DNA of 64,000 nucleotides from CAYWNA01 sp964459305. Its GTDB lineage: Bacteria > Planctomycetota > Planctomycetia > Pirellulales > Pirellulaceae. Below the pieces are notes generated by a model. The model searched no databases. It was not told where the DNA came from and was given only the letters and a program-made list of their open reading frames with translations. The position numbers and the translations under genes were made by a program. Below, piece by piece: positions 25,040 to 33,068 of this stretch; the stretch's first letter is position 1, and each line of letters begins with the position of its first letter. The stretch covers positions 51,812 to 115,811 of the forward strand of contig CAYWNA010000011.1 in NCBI GenBank assembly GCA_964459305.1, read 5' to 3'.

Positions 25040-26800
25040 CTACGGCAAATTCAAATCCAACTGCAGTCGGACTCGCGACTGGCCATCGCGTACTCCGGCG
25101 AACAACTGGACACCGCCCAGGTATTTCAATGCCATCATGAGCACGCCCATTTCCCCCTCGGCCTGTTCTCGCGTTTTGCCATCTTCAACCATGCTGTTGC
25201 GGATCATTGCCTCACGGTTCGCCTCCAGGATCGAAGCCAGTTGTGTGGCATCGAGTTCCACGATGCTATGCACGCCGGGCACTGCCTTAGCACCGCCGGC
25301 CTTCTCTTCCTTCAAATCGTCGATCAGATCCTTGGCCAACGCGTCGGTGGAACTGAGGATCAAGTAGTCCTCAGGCATGGCCAAGGACGGCTGGAAGTTG
25401 AAGCGCATATCCAGCGACGTTTTGTCCTCTTCTCCGGCAGCCGAGAAGGACGACATCGTGTATTTGACATCCCCATAAATGGGCCGATCGATAATCAGAC
25501 CCGGTTCTGCGTTCTGACCGCGAGTAAAGTTGATCAGCCCCAATCCCTTCTGCCATGCCTCTTCGGCGATGGGCTGGAATTTGGCGGGGTCCTTCAGTCG
25601 CAGGACGAGGGCGAATCCAGGAATTTTGGTCTCCGGCGTGCCAACCTTCGGGTCATACTGTTGCTCGGCCACTACCATCCGAACCTCCGGCGTCATTTCC
25701 GCCAACACCTCGTCGGTCAAATCTCGGCCGGTAAAGAAGATGCCCATCATGTTCTCGAAGAAGATCAAACCCGATGTGCGCTCCGGGAACAACTCATCCT
25801 TGGCCCCATAGAACTTGTGCAAATCGCGGTAGAAACTGACGGCCGCGATCTGCCGGGGCACCGTAACGTTGGCCAACGCGCCCCCGTTGGGGTCGCTGGG
25901 CGTTGCGAAAGTCTCCGGGCCGGATGTTTCGCTTGGCGCTCCATCGGTCACCACATCGAATGTCAGCGTTTCGCCTTCGAGGTCGATTCCCGTCGCCAGC
26001 CAAGTGGATTCCTGGATGGCCTTGATCAGCGGCGCGAAGAGCAGAGAGACCAATGGGTTGCGGTCGTTTTGCTCCAGGGCTTCCGCTATGTCCGGCAGTT
26101 GTTTCAGCAATCCTGTCTTCACGAAGACCGAAGCCACTGGGTCGGAGCCCATGGCGCTTTTGGCGGCCTGGTACGTAGGCAGCTTTGCCAAACTCGCGGC
26201 GTTCGTGTCAGCTCGCAGGTCAAGCGCCGCGACCAGCGCCTGTGGTTTGTTGCTCAGCAACAGCCGGTTGTCGACAATGGCGTGGGATTCGTCTGGGCCG
26301 AAACGCCATGCGGTGACGCCGCGGTACTCCACCGACGCAACTTTGTCCGGCTGGCCCTTGTTTTGAGCATCGTTTTTGCTCATCAGCAGGATAAACTCGT
26401 GGATCTCCTCAAGCATCTTGGGGTCTTCGGCATCGACGATCAGCAAATTCGTTTCGTTGGGCCCAATCGCCAACGTAACGCCTCCGCCAACTAACTTGCC
26501 CAGTATCGTCTTCCAGTCGGTGTCGAATTTCTTCTCGAAGTACTGGACTAGATTCATCACCTGCTGAAATCCCGGATCGGATGTCGCCTCCTTGTAGGCC
26601 GGATGCGATGTGACCTTCTCGATGAGCTTGTCGGTGAGGATGCCGTCCAACAGTGCTTTGGGCTGAGATACCTCCAGCACGACGATCGCGTCTTCCGAGA
26701 CCCATGCGCTGGCCGGAGCGTTCGCGTCGGCAGCACGGGCAGCTTGCGAGAACAGAACGGGCAGCATGAAGGCCGCCAGAATAGTCGTCTTTCGAAACAT
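25040..26800 (-). CDS. Large secreted protein of unknown function in the ABC-exporter operon (DUF3352-like)
   Basis: The ATG (complement of 26798-26800) follows an AAGGAGA box and begins a signal peptide, MFRKTTILAAFMLPVLFSQAARAA. The 586-residue product has an alpha/beta pattern repeated twice: segments such as DAIVVLEVSQPKALLDG, HAIVDNRLLLSNKPQALVAALD and DYLILSSTDALAKDLIDDL recall the DUF3352 family of bacterial surface proteins. The function is unknown. It begins 29 bp after the stop of the ABC permease gene, so it is probably the last gene of that operon, and an extracytoplasmic role linked to the transporter is an inference from position. A 508-residue open frame on the opposite strand is its shadow. 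Confidence 0.65.
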   Translation of the reverse strand: MFRKTTILAAFMLPVLFSQAARAADANAPASAWVSEDAIVVLEVSQPKALLDGILTDKLIEKVTSHPAYKEATSDPGFQQVMNLVQYFEKKFDTDWKTILGKLVGGGVTLAIGPNETNLLIVDAEDPKMLEEIHEFILLMSKNDAQNKGQPDKVASVEYRGVTAWRFGPDESHAIVDNRLLLSNKPQALVAALDLRADTNAASLAKLPTYQAAKSAMGSDPVASVFVKTGLLKQLPDIAEALEQNDRNPLVSLLFAPLIKAIQESTWLATGIDLEGETLTFDVVTDGAPSETSGPETFATPSDPNGGALANVTVPRQIAAVSFYRDLHKFYGAKDELFPERTSGLIFFENMMGIFFTGRDLTDEVLAEMTPEVRMVVAEQQYDPKVGTPETKIPGFALVLRLKDPAKFQPIAEEAWQKGLGLINFTRGQNAEPGLIIDRPIYGDVKYTMSSFSAAGEEDKTSLDMRFNFQPSLAMPEDYLILSSTDALAKDLIDDLKEEKAGGAKAVPGVHSIVELDATQLASILEANREAMIRNSMVEDGKTREQAEGEMGVLMMALKYLGGVQLFAGVRDGQSRVRLQLDLNLP

Positions 26801-26829
26801 CGGTGTTTCTCCTTTTCTTGCGTTGCCGA

Positions 26830-27714
26830 TCATAAATCACGCCAGCAAAAAAACGCTGTTGCCAAGCCAATCGCTGATAGGGTGAGAAGACCGTAGCCCA
26901 ATATCACCCGGAGCAGCGAGAAGTCCTCATAAGTCCGTTGCTGATAGAAGCCCTTTTCCGCTGGCGCAGCGGCCTGGCCGGATCCGCCCGACAAAATGCT
27001 GATGGCTCGGGCCGCTTGGCGTGCCACGGCCTCTGCATCCTCCAGGTTGACTGTATCCTCCGGCCCCTCTTCTTCCTCCGCACTCAGAGACGTGCGCAGC
27101 AGCGTGGGGAGGGCTCGATTCAAACTGATGGTCGAGAATTCCTCCAACGAGAAGGTGTCCAGGACCAAGTTGCTCAGAAACCATACGAAAACCAGGATGA
27201 CCGCCGACAACAACGGCCTTCGCAGCACCGTTCCTGTCGCAAAACCCAGGGAGACGAAAAAGGTCAACACCAGTCCCACGACGCCCAGGGTACTGAAAAC
27301 CCCGTACAGAGTCACGGTATCGTCTGGTACCGGACGCTCTGCAAACACGATCAAGCACACGACTGGCACGATGACGACCAGAAAAACCCCCAGCACTACC
27401 AAAACACGCGCCGCCCAGGAGGCAAACAGATACTCGTACCTGGTAATCGGCCGACTGAGGATTCCGTCGGCCAAGGCCTCCAATCGCGATCCAGTTACCG
27501 GATTGACTCCCAAGATCATGACGACTAGACCCCAGGGGAAGACGAGATATGGCGTGAGGAGGGTGGGGATTAGCAGCGCTGTCTGTGCATTTGGCCACCC
27601 GGCGGCCAGCAGTAGCAGCGTCAGCACAATCGTGCCGATCAACCACAATCTGACGAGCCAGCTTGCCCATAGCGTGCGCAGCTCATGACGAAGAATCGCC
27701 ATCAACGGCGTCAT
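26830..27714 (-). CDS. ABC-2-type transporter permease
   Basis: The protein has about six hydrophobic segments (for example LVRLWLIGTIVLTLLLLAAG, LLTPYLVFPWGLVVMILGV, VLVVLGVFLVVIVPVVCLIV, VVGLVLTFFVSLGFATGTVL, LLSAVILVFVWFLSNLVL and a final C-terminal helix) and an acidic, Ala-rich loop before the last one. The layout fits ABC-2 permeases that pair with a separate ATPase. Candidate starts at 27720, 27714 and 27702 all overlap the end of the ATPase gene, implying translational coupling; I use 27714 without strong ribosome-binding evidence. Substrate is unknown. About 294 residues is usual for the family. Confidence 0.8.
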   Translation of the reverse strand: MTPLMAILRHELRTLWASWLVRLWLIGTIVLTLLLLAAGWPNAQTALLIPTLLTPYLVFPWGLVVMILGVNPVTGSRLEALADGILSRPITRYEYLFASWAARVLVVLGVFLVVIVPVVCLIVFAERPVPDDTVTLYGVFSTLGVVGLVLTFFVSLGFATGTVLRRPLLSAVILVFVWFLSNLVLDTFSLEEFSTISLNRALPTLLRTSLSAEEEEGPEDTVNLEDAEAVARQAARAISILSGGSGQAAAPAEKGFYQQRTYEDFSLLRVILGYGLLTLSAIGLATAFFCWRDL

Positions 27715-28702
27715 CCGCATGCTGGACGTCGATATCGAACCGCTGGAATCCATGAGCTTTATCCTCTTGAAGCAACTGCAAATACGCGTGCTCGGTTTCG
27801 TTTTGACCCGATTGGATCGCTTGGAGCTTGACACTGGACGAGTCGACCAGCTTCATCACATTCGTAAGGGCGTCGGCACGGCCTCGGTCGTCCGCGACTT
27901 CGACGACCAAGGTGTGCGGATCGCGCATTTGGGCCGCGATGCCATCCAGTTCGTTGACCTGCTGGACCAGGCGACCGATTTCTTCGGCGGGTCCATCCAA
28001 TTCCAAGGTAATATCCCCACTCCGCAGCCGCTGTTTCATATCGCGCATCGTACCGCTGAAGATCATTTTTCCTTCGTGCATGACGCCCACATGATCGCAG
28101 ATTTGGTCGATGTCGTTGAGGATGTGCGTGGCGACCAACACGGTACGCGTCTTGCCCAACTCGCGGATCAAGTCCAAGGTGAACCGTCGAGCCGCCGGGT
28201 CGAGGCCCGCGGTCGGCTCGTCCCACAACAGCAGCGGCGGATCGGCCAGCAGCGACGCGGCAATGCCCAGCCGTGTGCGCATGCCGGTGGAGTACGTGTG
28301 GATTCGCTGACTCGTCGCGTCCAGCAGTCCCACGGCTCTCAGCAGTGAGGTCAATCGCGGCTTGCGAACTTGAGCGGGCAGTCGGCAAAGCCTGCCAAGC
28401 AGATCCAGGTATTCGATGGGCCGTAGATGCCCCGGCAGTTTTGGATGCGTTGGTAGGAAACCGATCATGCGTCGGACGGTGATCGAGTTGACGCCGCAAG
28501 TTTTGCCGAACACCTCGGCGCGACCCGCTGTCGGCCGCTGCAATCCCAGTAGCAGCCGCAACGTTGTCGTTTTCCCCGCCCCGTTGGGACCCAGCAAACC
28601 ATAGATCGAGCCATTGGGCACCTCCAGGTTCATGTCGTTAACCGCAATAACCTGGCCGGAATAGATCTTTGTCAAGTGCTCGGTGCGGATTGCCAGTTCC
28701 AC
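27683..28702 (-). CDS. ABC transporter ATP-binding protein
   Basis: The GTG at 28702 (complement of 28700-28702) is preferred over the TTG at 28708 because the GAGGAG box then sits about six bases upstream. The ATPase has all expected motifs: Walker A GPNGAGKTT, Q-loop region FLPTHPKLPGHL, signature YSTGMRTRLGIA (a variant of LSGGQ), Walker B LLLWDEPTAGLDP and the switch region ATHIL. The last 90 residues form the extra C-terminal domain common in ABC-2-type exporters. Its gene overlaps the permease gene, and a large secreted protein follows, so the three probably form one transcription unit. The transported substrate cannot be inferred. Confidence 0.9.
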   Translation of the reverse strand: MELAIRTEHLTKIYSGQVIAVNDMNLEVPNGSIYGLLGPNGAGKTTTLRLLLGLQRPTAGRAEVFGKTCGVNSITVRRMIGFLPTHPKLPGHLRPIEYLDLLGRLCRLPAQVRKPRLTSLLRAVGLLDATSQRIHTYSTGMRTRLGIAASLLADPPLLLWDEPTAGLDPAARRFTLDLIRELGKTRTVLVATHILNDIDQICDHVGVMHEGKMIFSGTMRDMKQRLRSGDITLELDGPAEEIGRLVQQVNELDGIAAQMRDPHTLVVEVADDRGRADALTNVMKLVDSSSVKLQAIQSGQNETEHAYLQLLQEDKAHGFQRFDIDVQHADDAVDGDSSS

Positions 28703-29190
28703 GGCCAACTCCTCATAAGCTCAACCGGCGGCCCAGTCAAAGTCGAGCCGCCTGAGTAGATAGTGCCGGTAATTCGGGACTTTTCGCCAGTCCAGGGGCT
28801 TATTGTGCTTGATCTCCCCAGATTCCGAGAAGATCAATTAGGATCGCCAACAGAGCAACTCGCCGAATTCGCTGTTGCATAAACGAGGATATTGTCTCGA
28901 TTGCGAGCATTAGGAGCAGAGCGTCCAAACACGGCTTCGAAACACACCACCAAATACCAACGACCCTTTATACTCCACCGCGGCACTGAAGGTTTCTTGG
29001 GTTTTGTCAACACCATAAGAGATTTCGAGAGACCGCCGGTGTCGATCACATCCGCGTTCAGGCTCTATTCTGCTCCAAGGCCAACTGATGCACAATCGCA
29101 GCACCGACACCAAATTTGAGGGCACCCTATGTGTGGGCGGAAGTCACGCCGACATGATTTGCCGCTGAAGACAGGCCGGGTCTGGGTCTC

Positions 29191-29323
29191 AGAGCGTGTC
29201 TTCAAAATCCTGTGAGGGGCACGATCTGGGAGGGCGAAGCTCCGGCTGAGCCAGTCTTCCGGCCATTTCGACGGCTCGGACAGAGCCTCGCCCTCCCCAG
29301 TCCACAATTTGAAGACACGCTCT
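29191..29323. repeat. Nested inverted repeat (AGAGCGTGTCTTCAAA outer, GGGAGGGCGAAGCTCC inner)
   Basis: The outer arms AGAGCGTGTCTTCAAA (29191-29206) and its exact reverse complement (29308-29323) enclose an inner pair of 25-bp arms (29228-29252 and 29273-29297, core GGGAGGGCGAAGCTCCGG) with about five mismatches. Nested arms with a separate outer pair suggest one repeat inserted in another, or a composite structured element. Confidence 0.8.
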
Positions 29324-29552
29324 CAGGCCGGCACATGCGCGCACGGTGCTCGCGTGTTGCAGGTTCCCTCCGGCAGTTGGAACCTACTGGAGTTGTGCGG
29401 TTACGATTGAGGGGGCTGAAGTCTGATTCGTCCGATGTCCGAGAACAGGTGGACGTGATCCCGATCGGACGGTCTAATCATAGATAGAGCCGGTCCATCT
29501 TTTGCCGGCCACACGAAAAGAGGATCGTGGCAGAATGGACCCAGAATTCATG

Positions 29553-29620
29553 GTAGCCGAAGTCGCCAGACTTTGGACCGTTTGCAGTGGAATATCCCAA
29601 ACTCTGGCGAGTTCGGCTAC
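29553..29620. repeat. Inverted repeat, family B copy 1 (GTAGCCGAAGTCGCCAGACT)
   Basis: Arms 29553-29576 and 29597-29620 pair with two mismatches around a 20-bp centre. Near-identical elements occur at 30938 (reverse orientation) and 42534 (same orientation). The flanks are also partly shared with the 42534 copy (GGACCC...CATGGTAG before, GCCGGTAT after), so the repeated unit extends beyond the hairpin. Confidence 0.85.
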
Positions 29621-29682
29621 GACGGGTAGACGCCGGTATGATCTCTGCAGCGATTCCATGTAGCGGGGCCTAGGATCGATCG

Positions 29683-30084
29683 ATGCCCAAAGCCAAGAAC
29701 AAGTCTCCTCGAAAGAAGATTCCCAAACGGCTCGCAGTGATCCATGCCGACAACTGCACGGGCTGCGAATCGTGCATCGAAGTTTGCCCGGTCGACTGCA
29801 TCGAGCTGATAGAAATGGGACTGGGTGTGAAAGGCACCGAATCCTGGTGTGAGGTCGATTTGGAACGCTGCATAGGATGTGCACTCTGTGTGCGCATTCC
29901 CAAGAAGAAAAGTGACCCCATCGAGCTCGTGGTGTGTCCATGGGACGCGATCGAGATGGTGCCTACGGAGCAGGTCGCGGAAGCTGTCGCGGGGATCGGT
30001 GGGCCACCCGGCTACGCCCAAGAAAACCGGGACCGGCTGGTCGGCACCGCGCAACGACTGGCCAAATCGAGGGCGGGCTCATGA
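29683..30084 (+). CDS. 4Fe-4S ferredoxin with an extended second cluster motif
   Basis: The 133-residue protein has a basic N-terminus and two cysteine clusters. C25-x2-C28-x2-C31-x3-C35-P is classical; C63-x2-C66-x2-C69 is followed by a 15-residue, lysine-containing insert before C85-P, rather than the usual three residues. Pairing as in two-cluster ferredoxins would give C25/28/31/85 and C63/66/69/35. The C-terminal 45 residues form a helix-rich extension. It should carry electrons at low potential, for example to or from a 2-oxoacid oxidoreductase. Its last codons overlap the start of the next gene by 4 bp (ATGA), tying it to a regulator of pyruvate metabolism. Confidence 0.85.
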   Translation: MPKAKNKSPRKKIPKRLAVIHADNCTGCESCIEVCPVDCIELIEMGLGVKGTESWCEVDLERCIGCALCVRIPKKKSDPIELVVCPWDAIEMVPTEQVAEAVAGIGGPPGYAQENRDRLVGTAQRLAKSRAGS

Positions 30085-30896
30085 GTGGCGATCAGACGAA
30101 GCCGCTGAAGATCATCGTTTTGTCTGGTTCAACCGGCCGGACATGCGACGAGGTAGTTTCGGCCGCGTTGGCCCAATTCGACGATCCCAACGTCAAGCTC
30201 ATCCACAAAACCAGCGTGCGTTCGGCGAAGGCAGCTGTCCAAGTCGTCAAGGAGGCTGCCAAGGTTGGAGCCGTGATCTGTCACAGCATCGTTGCTTCGA
30301 AGGCTCGTGAAGCGGTTGTCGAACAAGCCAAGAAGCTGCGCGTCCCGACTGTCGATGTATTGGGCCCCGTCCTCACGCTCTTTGAAGATCACTTGGGCAA
30401 ACCACCGCGCCGGCGAGCGGGACTATCGTATCAATTCCAGAAAGAGCATTTCGATCGCATCGATGCGGTCAGTTTCACGCTAAGACATGACGATGGCTGC
30501 CACATTACCGATTTGGCCAAGGCCGACGTCGTCATTGTCGGAGTGTCGCGTTCCTCGAAAAGCGTCACTTGCTTTTACCTCGCCTACCGCGGTGTCCGCG
30601 CGGCCAACGTTCCCTTGATCCCCGACTGCGAGCCTTTGCCTCAGTTACTCGCCATGGACCCGCGCAAAGTCATCGGATTGACGATGAACCCACATCGTCT
30701 CGACAAAGTACGCGAGGCGCGAATCCGGATGATGGGGCCAGGTCCCTTTCAAGAGTACGGCGACGTGCTAGAGATCAGACGCGAAGTTGAGTTCGCCAAC
30801 ACCCTGATGGCCCGCCACCGCTGGCGCAAGATCGACGTATCCTACATGAGCGTGGAAGAAGTCGCCAAAGAGGTCATGTCGATGCTCGAAGAGTGA
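30081..30896 (+). CDS. Pyruvate, phosphate dikinase (or PEP synthase) regulatory protein
   Basis: The true start is ATG 30081, overlapping the ferredoxin stop; an upstream frame extension is not needed. The 271-residue protein matches the PSRP/DUF299 family: IIVLSGSTGRTCDEVVSAAL at the N-terminus, a P-loop-like GVSRSSKS (about 154-161), LAYRGVRAANVPLIPD, and a C-terminal Y-x-D-x-x-x-E segment. These bifunctional kinase/pyrophosphorylases switch pyruvate, phosphate dikinase or PEP synthase off and on by phosphorylating an active-site threonine with ADP. Translational coupling to a ferredoxin gene suggests joint control of pyruvate entry to gluconeogenesis and ferredoxin-linked oxidation. The target enzyme is not in the window. 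Confidence 0.9.
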   Translation: MSGDQTKPLKIIVLSGSTGRTCDEVVSAALAQFDDPNVKLIHKTSVRSAKAAVQVVKEAAKVGAVICHSIVASKAREAVVEQAKKLRVPTVDVLGPVLTLFEDHLGKPPRRRAGLSYQFQKEHFDRIDAVSFTLRHDDGCHITDLAKADVVIVGVSRSSKSVTCFYLAYRGVRAANVPLIPDCEPLPQLLAMDPRKVIGLTMNPHRLDKVREARIRMMGPGPFQEYGDVLEIRREVEFANTLMARHRWRKIDVSYMSVEEVAKEVMSMLEE

Positions 30897-30937
30897 TTGC
30901 TTGACGCTGCTTATGCCGCGGCCGATTAGAAATGTCC

Positions 30938-31002
30938 GTAGCCGAACTCGCCAGAGTTTGGGCGGCAGCTGCACTCCACCAAAGTCTGGCGACTTCGGCT
31001 AC
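30938..31002. repeat. Inverted repeat, family B copy 2 (reverse orientation)
   Basis: Arms 30938-30961 and 30979-31002 form the same hairpin as the copies at 29553 and 42534 but inverted (left arm CGAACTCGCCAGAGTTTGG, right arm CCAAAGTCTGGCGACTTCGG). It lies 40 bp after the PPDK-regulator stop and could act as that gene's terminator. Confidence 0.85.
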
Positions 31003-31171
31003 TTGCGCTGTGGGAAGAACCGAACCGGCTGCGGCATATCAGAAGCCTGAGCCGAAGCCTTACCTCTGCGCTGGGCCATAGAATCCGGCCACATATCGAG
31101 CCCCCGTTCAGGCTCACGTTGAATCATGTTATGGTAACTTCATCTTCCGTACAAACATCAGGAGATGAACG

Positions 31172-32923
31172 ATGAGAACAATGTGTGTCCTTGCCGGTCT
31201 TGTGGGCCTTGTTTTGGCTGTTGTCGACTGTGAGTGCCTCCGTGCCGAGGAAGAAGATCGCAGCAAGACGTCGGCCTCTCAGACCCGTTGCGAGAAAGGA
31301 AAAAACGAACTGATGGCAGATGCAAGAGAGTTCCTGCAGAATTACCAGACGGAGGTTGCCAAGCTGGACGTCCGTGCGAGCTTGGCGTTTTGGAAGGCGG
31401 CCAACTCGGGCAAGAAGGAAGATTTCGATGCGTCCGCCGAGGCATCCTTGGCTTCGCGTAAATACCACAGCGATCCGGCGGTCTACAAACGACTCTCGAA
31501 ACTAATGACTGTCCACAGCGAACTCTCTCCGGTGGAGGCCAGGGCCTTGCATGTGGCCGAGCTGGCTTACCGGCGCAATCAACTGCCTCCCGATTTGCTG
31601 AAGAACATGGTCGAGTTGTCGACGGAGATCGAACGCCTGTTCAACACGTTCCGCGCGGAGATCGACGGCAAGAAGTTCTCGAACAACGATTTGCTGGAAG
31701 TACTTGGCGAAGAAAACGACTCGGACCGCCGGAAGGAGACGTGGGAAGCGCTAAAACAGGTTGGAGGCGTCGTGGCGCCAAAGCTGGTTGATTTGGCGAA
31801 GCTCCGCAACCAGGCAGCCGATCAACTGGGCTTCGACAACTACTGGGATATGGCGATCCGGCTGCAGGAGCACGAGCCAAAGCAGCTCTTGGCCATCTTC
31901 GACGAATTGGAGCAGCTTACGCGTGGGCCGTTTATTGAAATGAAGGCGACATTGGATGGCGAGTTGGCCACGCGAATGGGCGTGGAGCCGGAAGCCATGA
32001 TGCCTTGGCACTACGACAATCCATTCTTCCAGGCCGCGCCGCCGTCGGCCAGGGTAGATCTTGACGAATTCTACGAGAAGAAGAGCAAGGAGGAAATCGT
32101 CGAAGTCGCCACCGCGTTTTTCGAGGATGTGGGCCTGCCGATCGACGATGTGCTGAAGCTCAGCGATTTGTTCGAACGTGAGGGCAAGGACCAACATGCA
32201 TTCTGCATCAACATCGACCGTGCCGGCGATGTTCGCACACTGTGCAACATCAAGCCGACGGCCGAATGGATGGACACGATGCTGCACGAGCAGGGCCACG
32301 CGGTGTACGATCTTCACGTGGATCGCGAATTGCCCTTCAATCTTCGCGAGCCTTCCCACGCCTTCACCACCGAAGGCGTGGCGATGCTGTTCGGAGCCCT
32401 GGCCAAGAATCCAACGTGGATGATCGGCTACGCAGGTGCGGATCGCGACCGTGCCGAGAAACTGGCGGATGCGATTCTGGATCAGCGTCGTCGCGAGCAA
32501 CTGATCTTTGCCCGCTGGACCATGGTAATGCTGCACTTCGAGAAGTCGCTCTACGAAGATCCCGATCAGGACCTGAATACGCTGTGGTGGGACTACAAGG
32601 AGCGTTTTCAACAACTCACGCGCCCGGCCGATCGCGACGAGCCGGATTGGGCCGCCAAGCCGCACTTCACGATCGCGCCGGTCTACTACCACAACTATAT
32701 GCTGGGCGAACTTTTTGCGGCGCAACTACGGCACACGTTGGCCGGATTGGCTGGCCACGAAGGACCCACCGCCGAGCTCAGTTTCAACAGCCGAAAGGAG
32801 TTCGGCGATTTCCTGAAGCGAAAAGTGTTCCAGCCCGGCGATACCATGCCGTGGCCCAAGTTCGTCGAGAAAGCCGCGGGCGAGCCGCTGACGGCACGAT
32901 ATTATGCGGCCGAGGTGAAATAG
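31172..32923 (+). CDS. M2-like (ACE-type) zinc dipeptidyl-carboxypeptidase, secreted
   Basis: A signal peptide (MRTMCVLAGLVGLVLAVVDC) precedes a 560-residue, mostly helical peptidase. The zinc motif HEQGH lies at residues 372-376, and a glutamate (E401, in FTTEGVA) lies 25 residues after the second histidine, giving the gluzincin set. The stretch from HEQGH through LPFNLREPSHAFTTE aligns closely with angiotensin-converting-enzyme-type M2 sequences, with one extra residue in the loop; M3 oligopeptidases share the 25-residue spacing, so M2 versus M3 is not fully settled. The enzyme would remove dipeptides from peptides in the periplasm. A POT-type peptide transporter gene lies immediately downstream in convergent orientation. 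Confidence 0.82.
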   Translation: MRTMCVLAGLVGLVLAVVDCECLRAEEEDRSKTSASQTRCEKGKNELMADAREFLQNYQTEVAKLDVRASLAFWKAANSGKKEDFDASAEASLASRKYHSDPAVYKRLSKLMTVHSELSPVEARALHVAELAYRRNQLPPDLLKNMVELSTEIERLFNTFRAEIDGKKFSNNDLLEVLGEENDSDRRKETWEALKQVGGVVAPKLVDLAKLRNQAADQLGFDNYWDMAIRLQEHEPKQLLAIFDELEQLTRGPFIEMKATLDGELATRMGVEPEAMMPWHYDNPFFQAAPPSARVDLDEFYEKKSKEEIVEVATAFFEDVGLPIDDVLKLSDLFEREGKDQHAFCINIDRAGDVRTLCNIKPTAEWMDTMLHEQGHAVYDLHVDRELPFNLREPSHAFTTEGVAMLFGALAKNPTWMIGYAGADRDRAEKLADAILDQRRREQLIFARWTMVMLHFEKSLYEDPDQDLNTLWWDYKERFQQLTRPADRDEPDWAAKPHFTIAPVYYHNYMLGELFAAQLRHTLAGLAGHEGPTAELSFNSRKEFGDFLKRKVFQPGDTMPWPKFVEKAAGEPLTARYYAAEVK

Positions 32924-32946
32924 TCCTGAGCGGTGTTCAGGTTTCG

Positions 32947-33024
32947 GGTGCCAGGTTTCAGTGTTCGCAACCCCGTGCACGCAACTTCGTCTTGCCTGAA
33001 ACCCGAACACTGAAACCTGACACC
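32947..33024. repeat. Inverted repeat (GGTGCCAGGTTTCAGTGTTC)
   Basis: Arms 32947-32967 and 33004-33024 are reverse complements with one mismatch over 21 bp. A second, partly overlapping copy of the motif (GTGTTCAGGTTTCGGGTG) starts at 32933, so the left side is a tandem. It fills the 145-bp space between the convergent peptidase and transporter genes and may serve as a bidirectional terminator. Confidence 0.8.
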
Positions 33025-33068
33025 TTGACTTGGGCTCCGCGAACCCGAATCTGAGCACCGCGGGTAAT

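Larger units (their letters stand above)
28703..29682. other. 980-bp gene-free region rich in inverted repeats
   Basis: No open frame here looks coding on either strand. From 28835 the motif GGATCGCCAACAGAGCAACTC appears; a close copy (GGATCGCCAACAGAACAACTC) lies at 39438-39458 after mtnA, so it is a dispersed repeat. 29191-29323 and 29553-29620 hold two strong inverted repeats listed separately. The part from 28860 to 29150 shows nothing I can name. Confidence 0.55.

Noticed and set aside
24968..26494. A 508-codon plus-strand open frame antisense to the secreted protein gene 25040-26800
   Set aside because: The minus-strand gene has a signal peptide, a ribosome binding site and a sensible alpha/beta pattern, while the plus-strand frame shows no recognisable domain and is rich in Arg, Gln and His as expected of a shadow frame.
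29934..30080. A longer N-terminus for the PPDK-regulator protein
   Set aside because: It would overlap the ferredoxin gene; the family's N-terminus begins right after ATG 30081.
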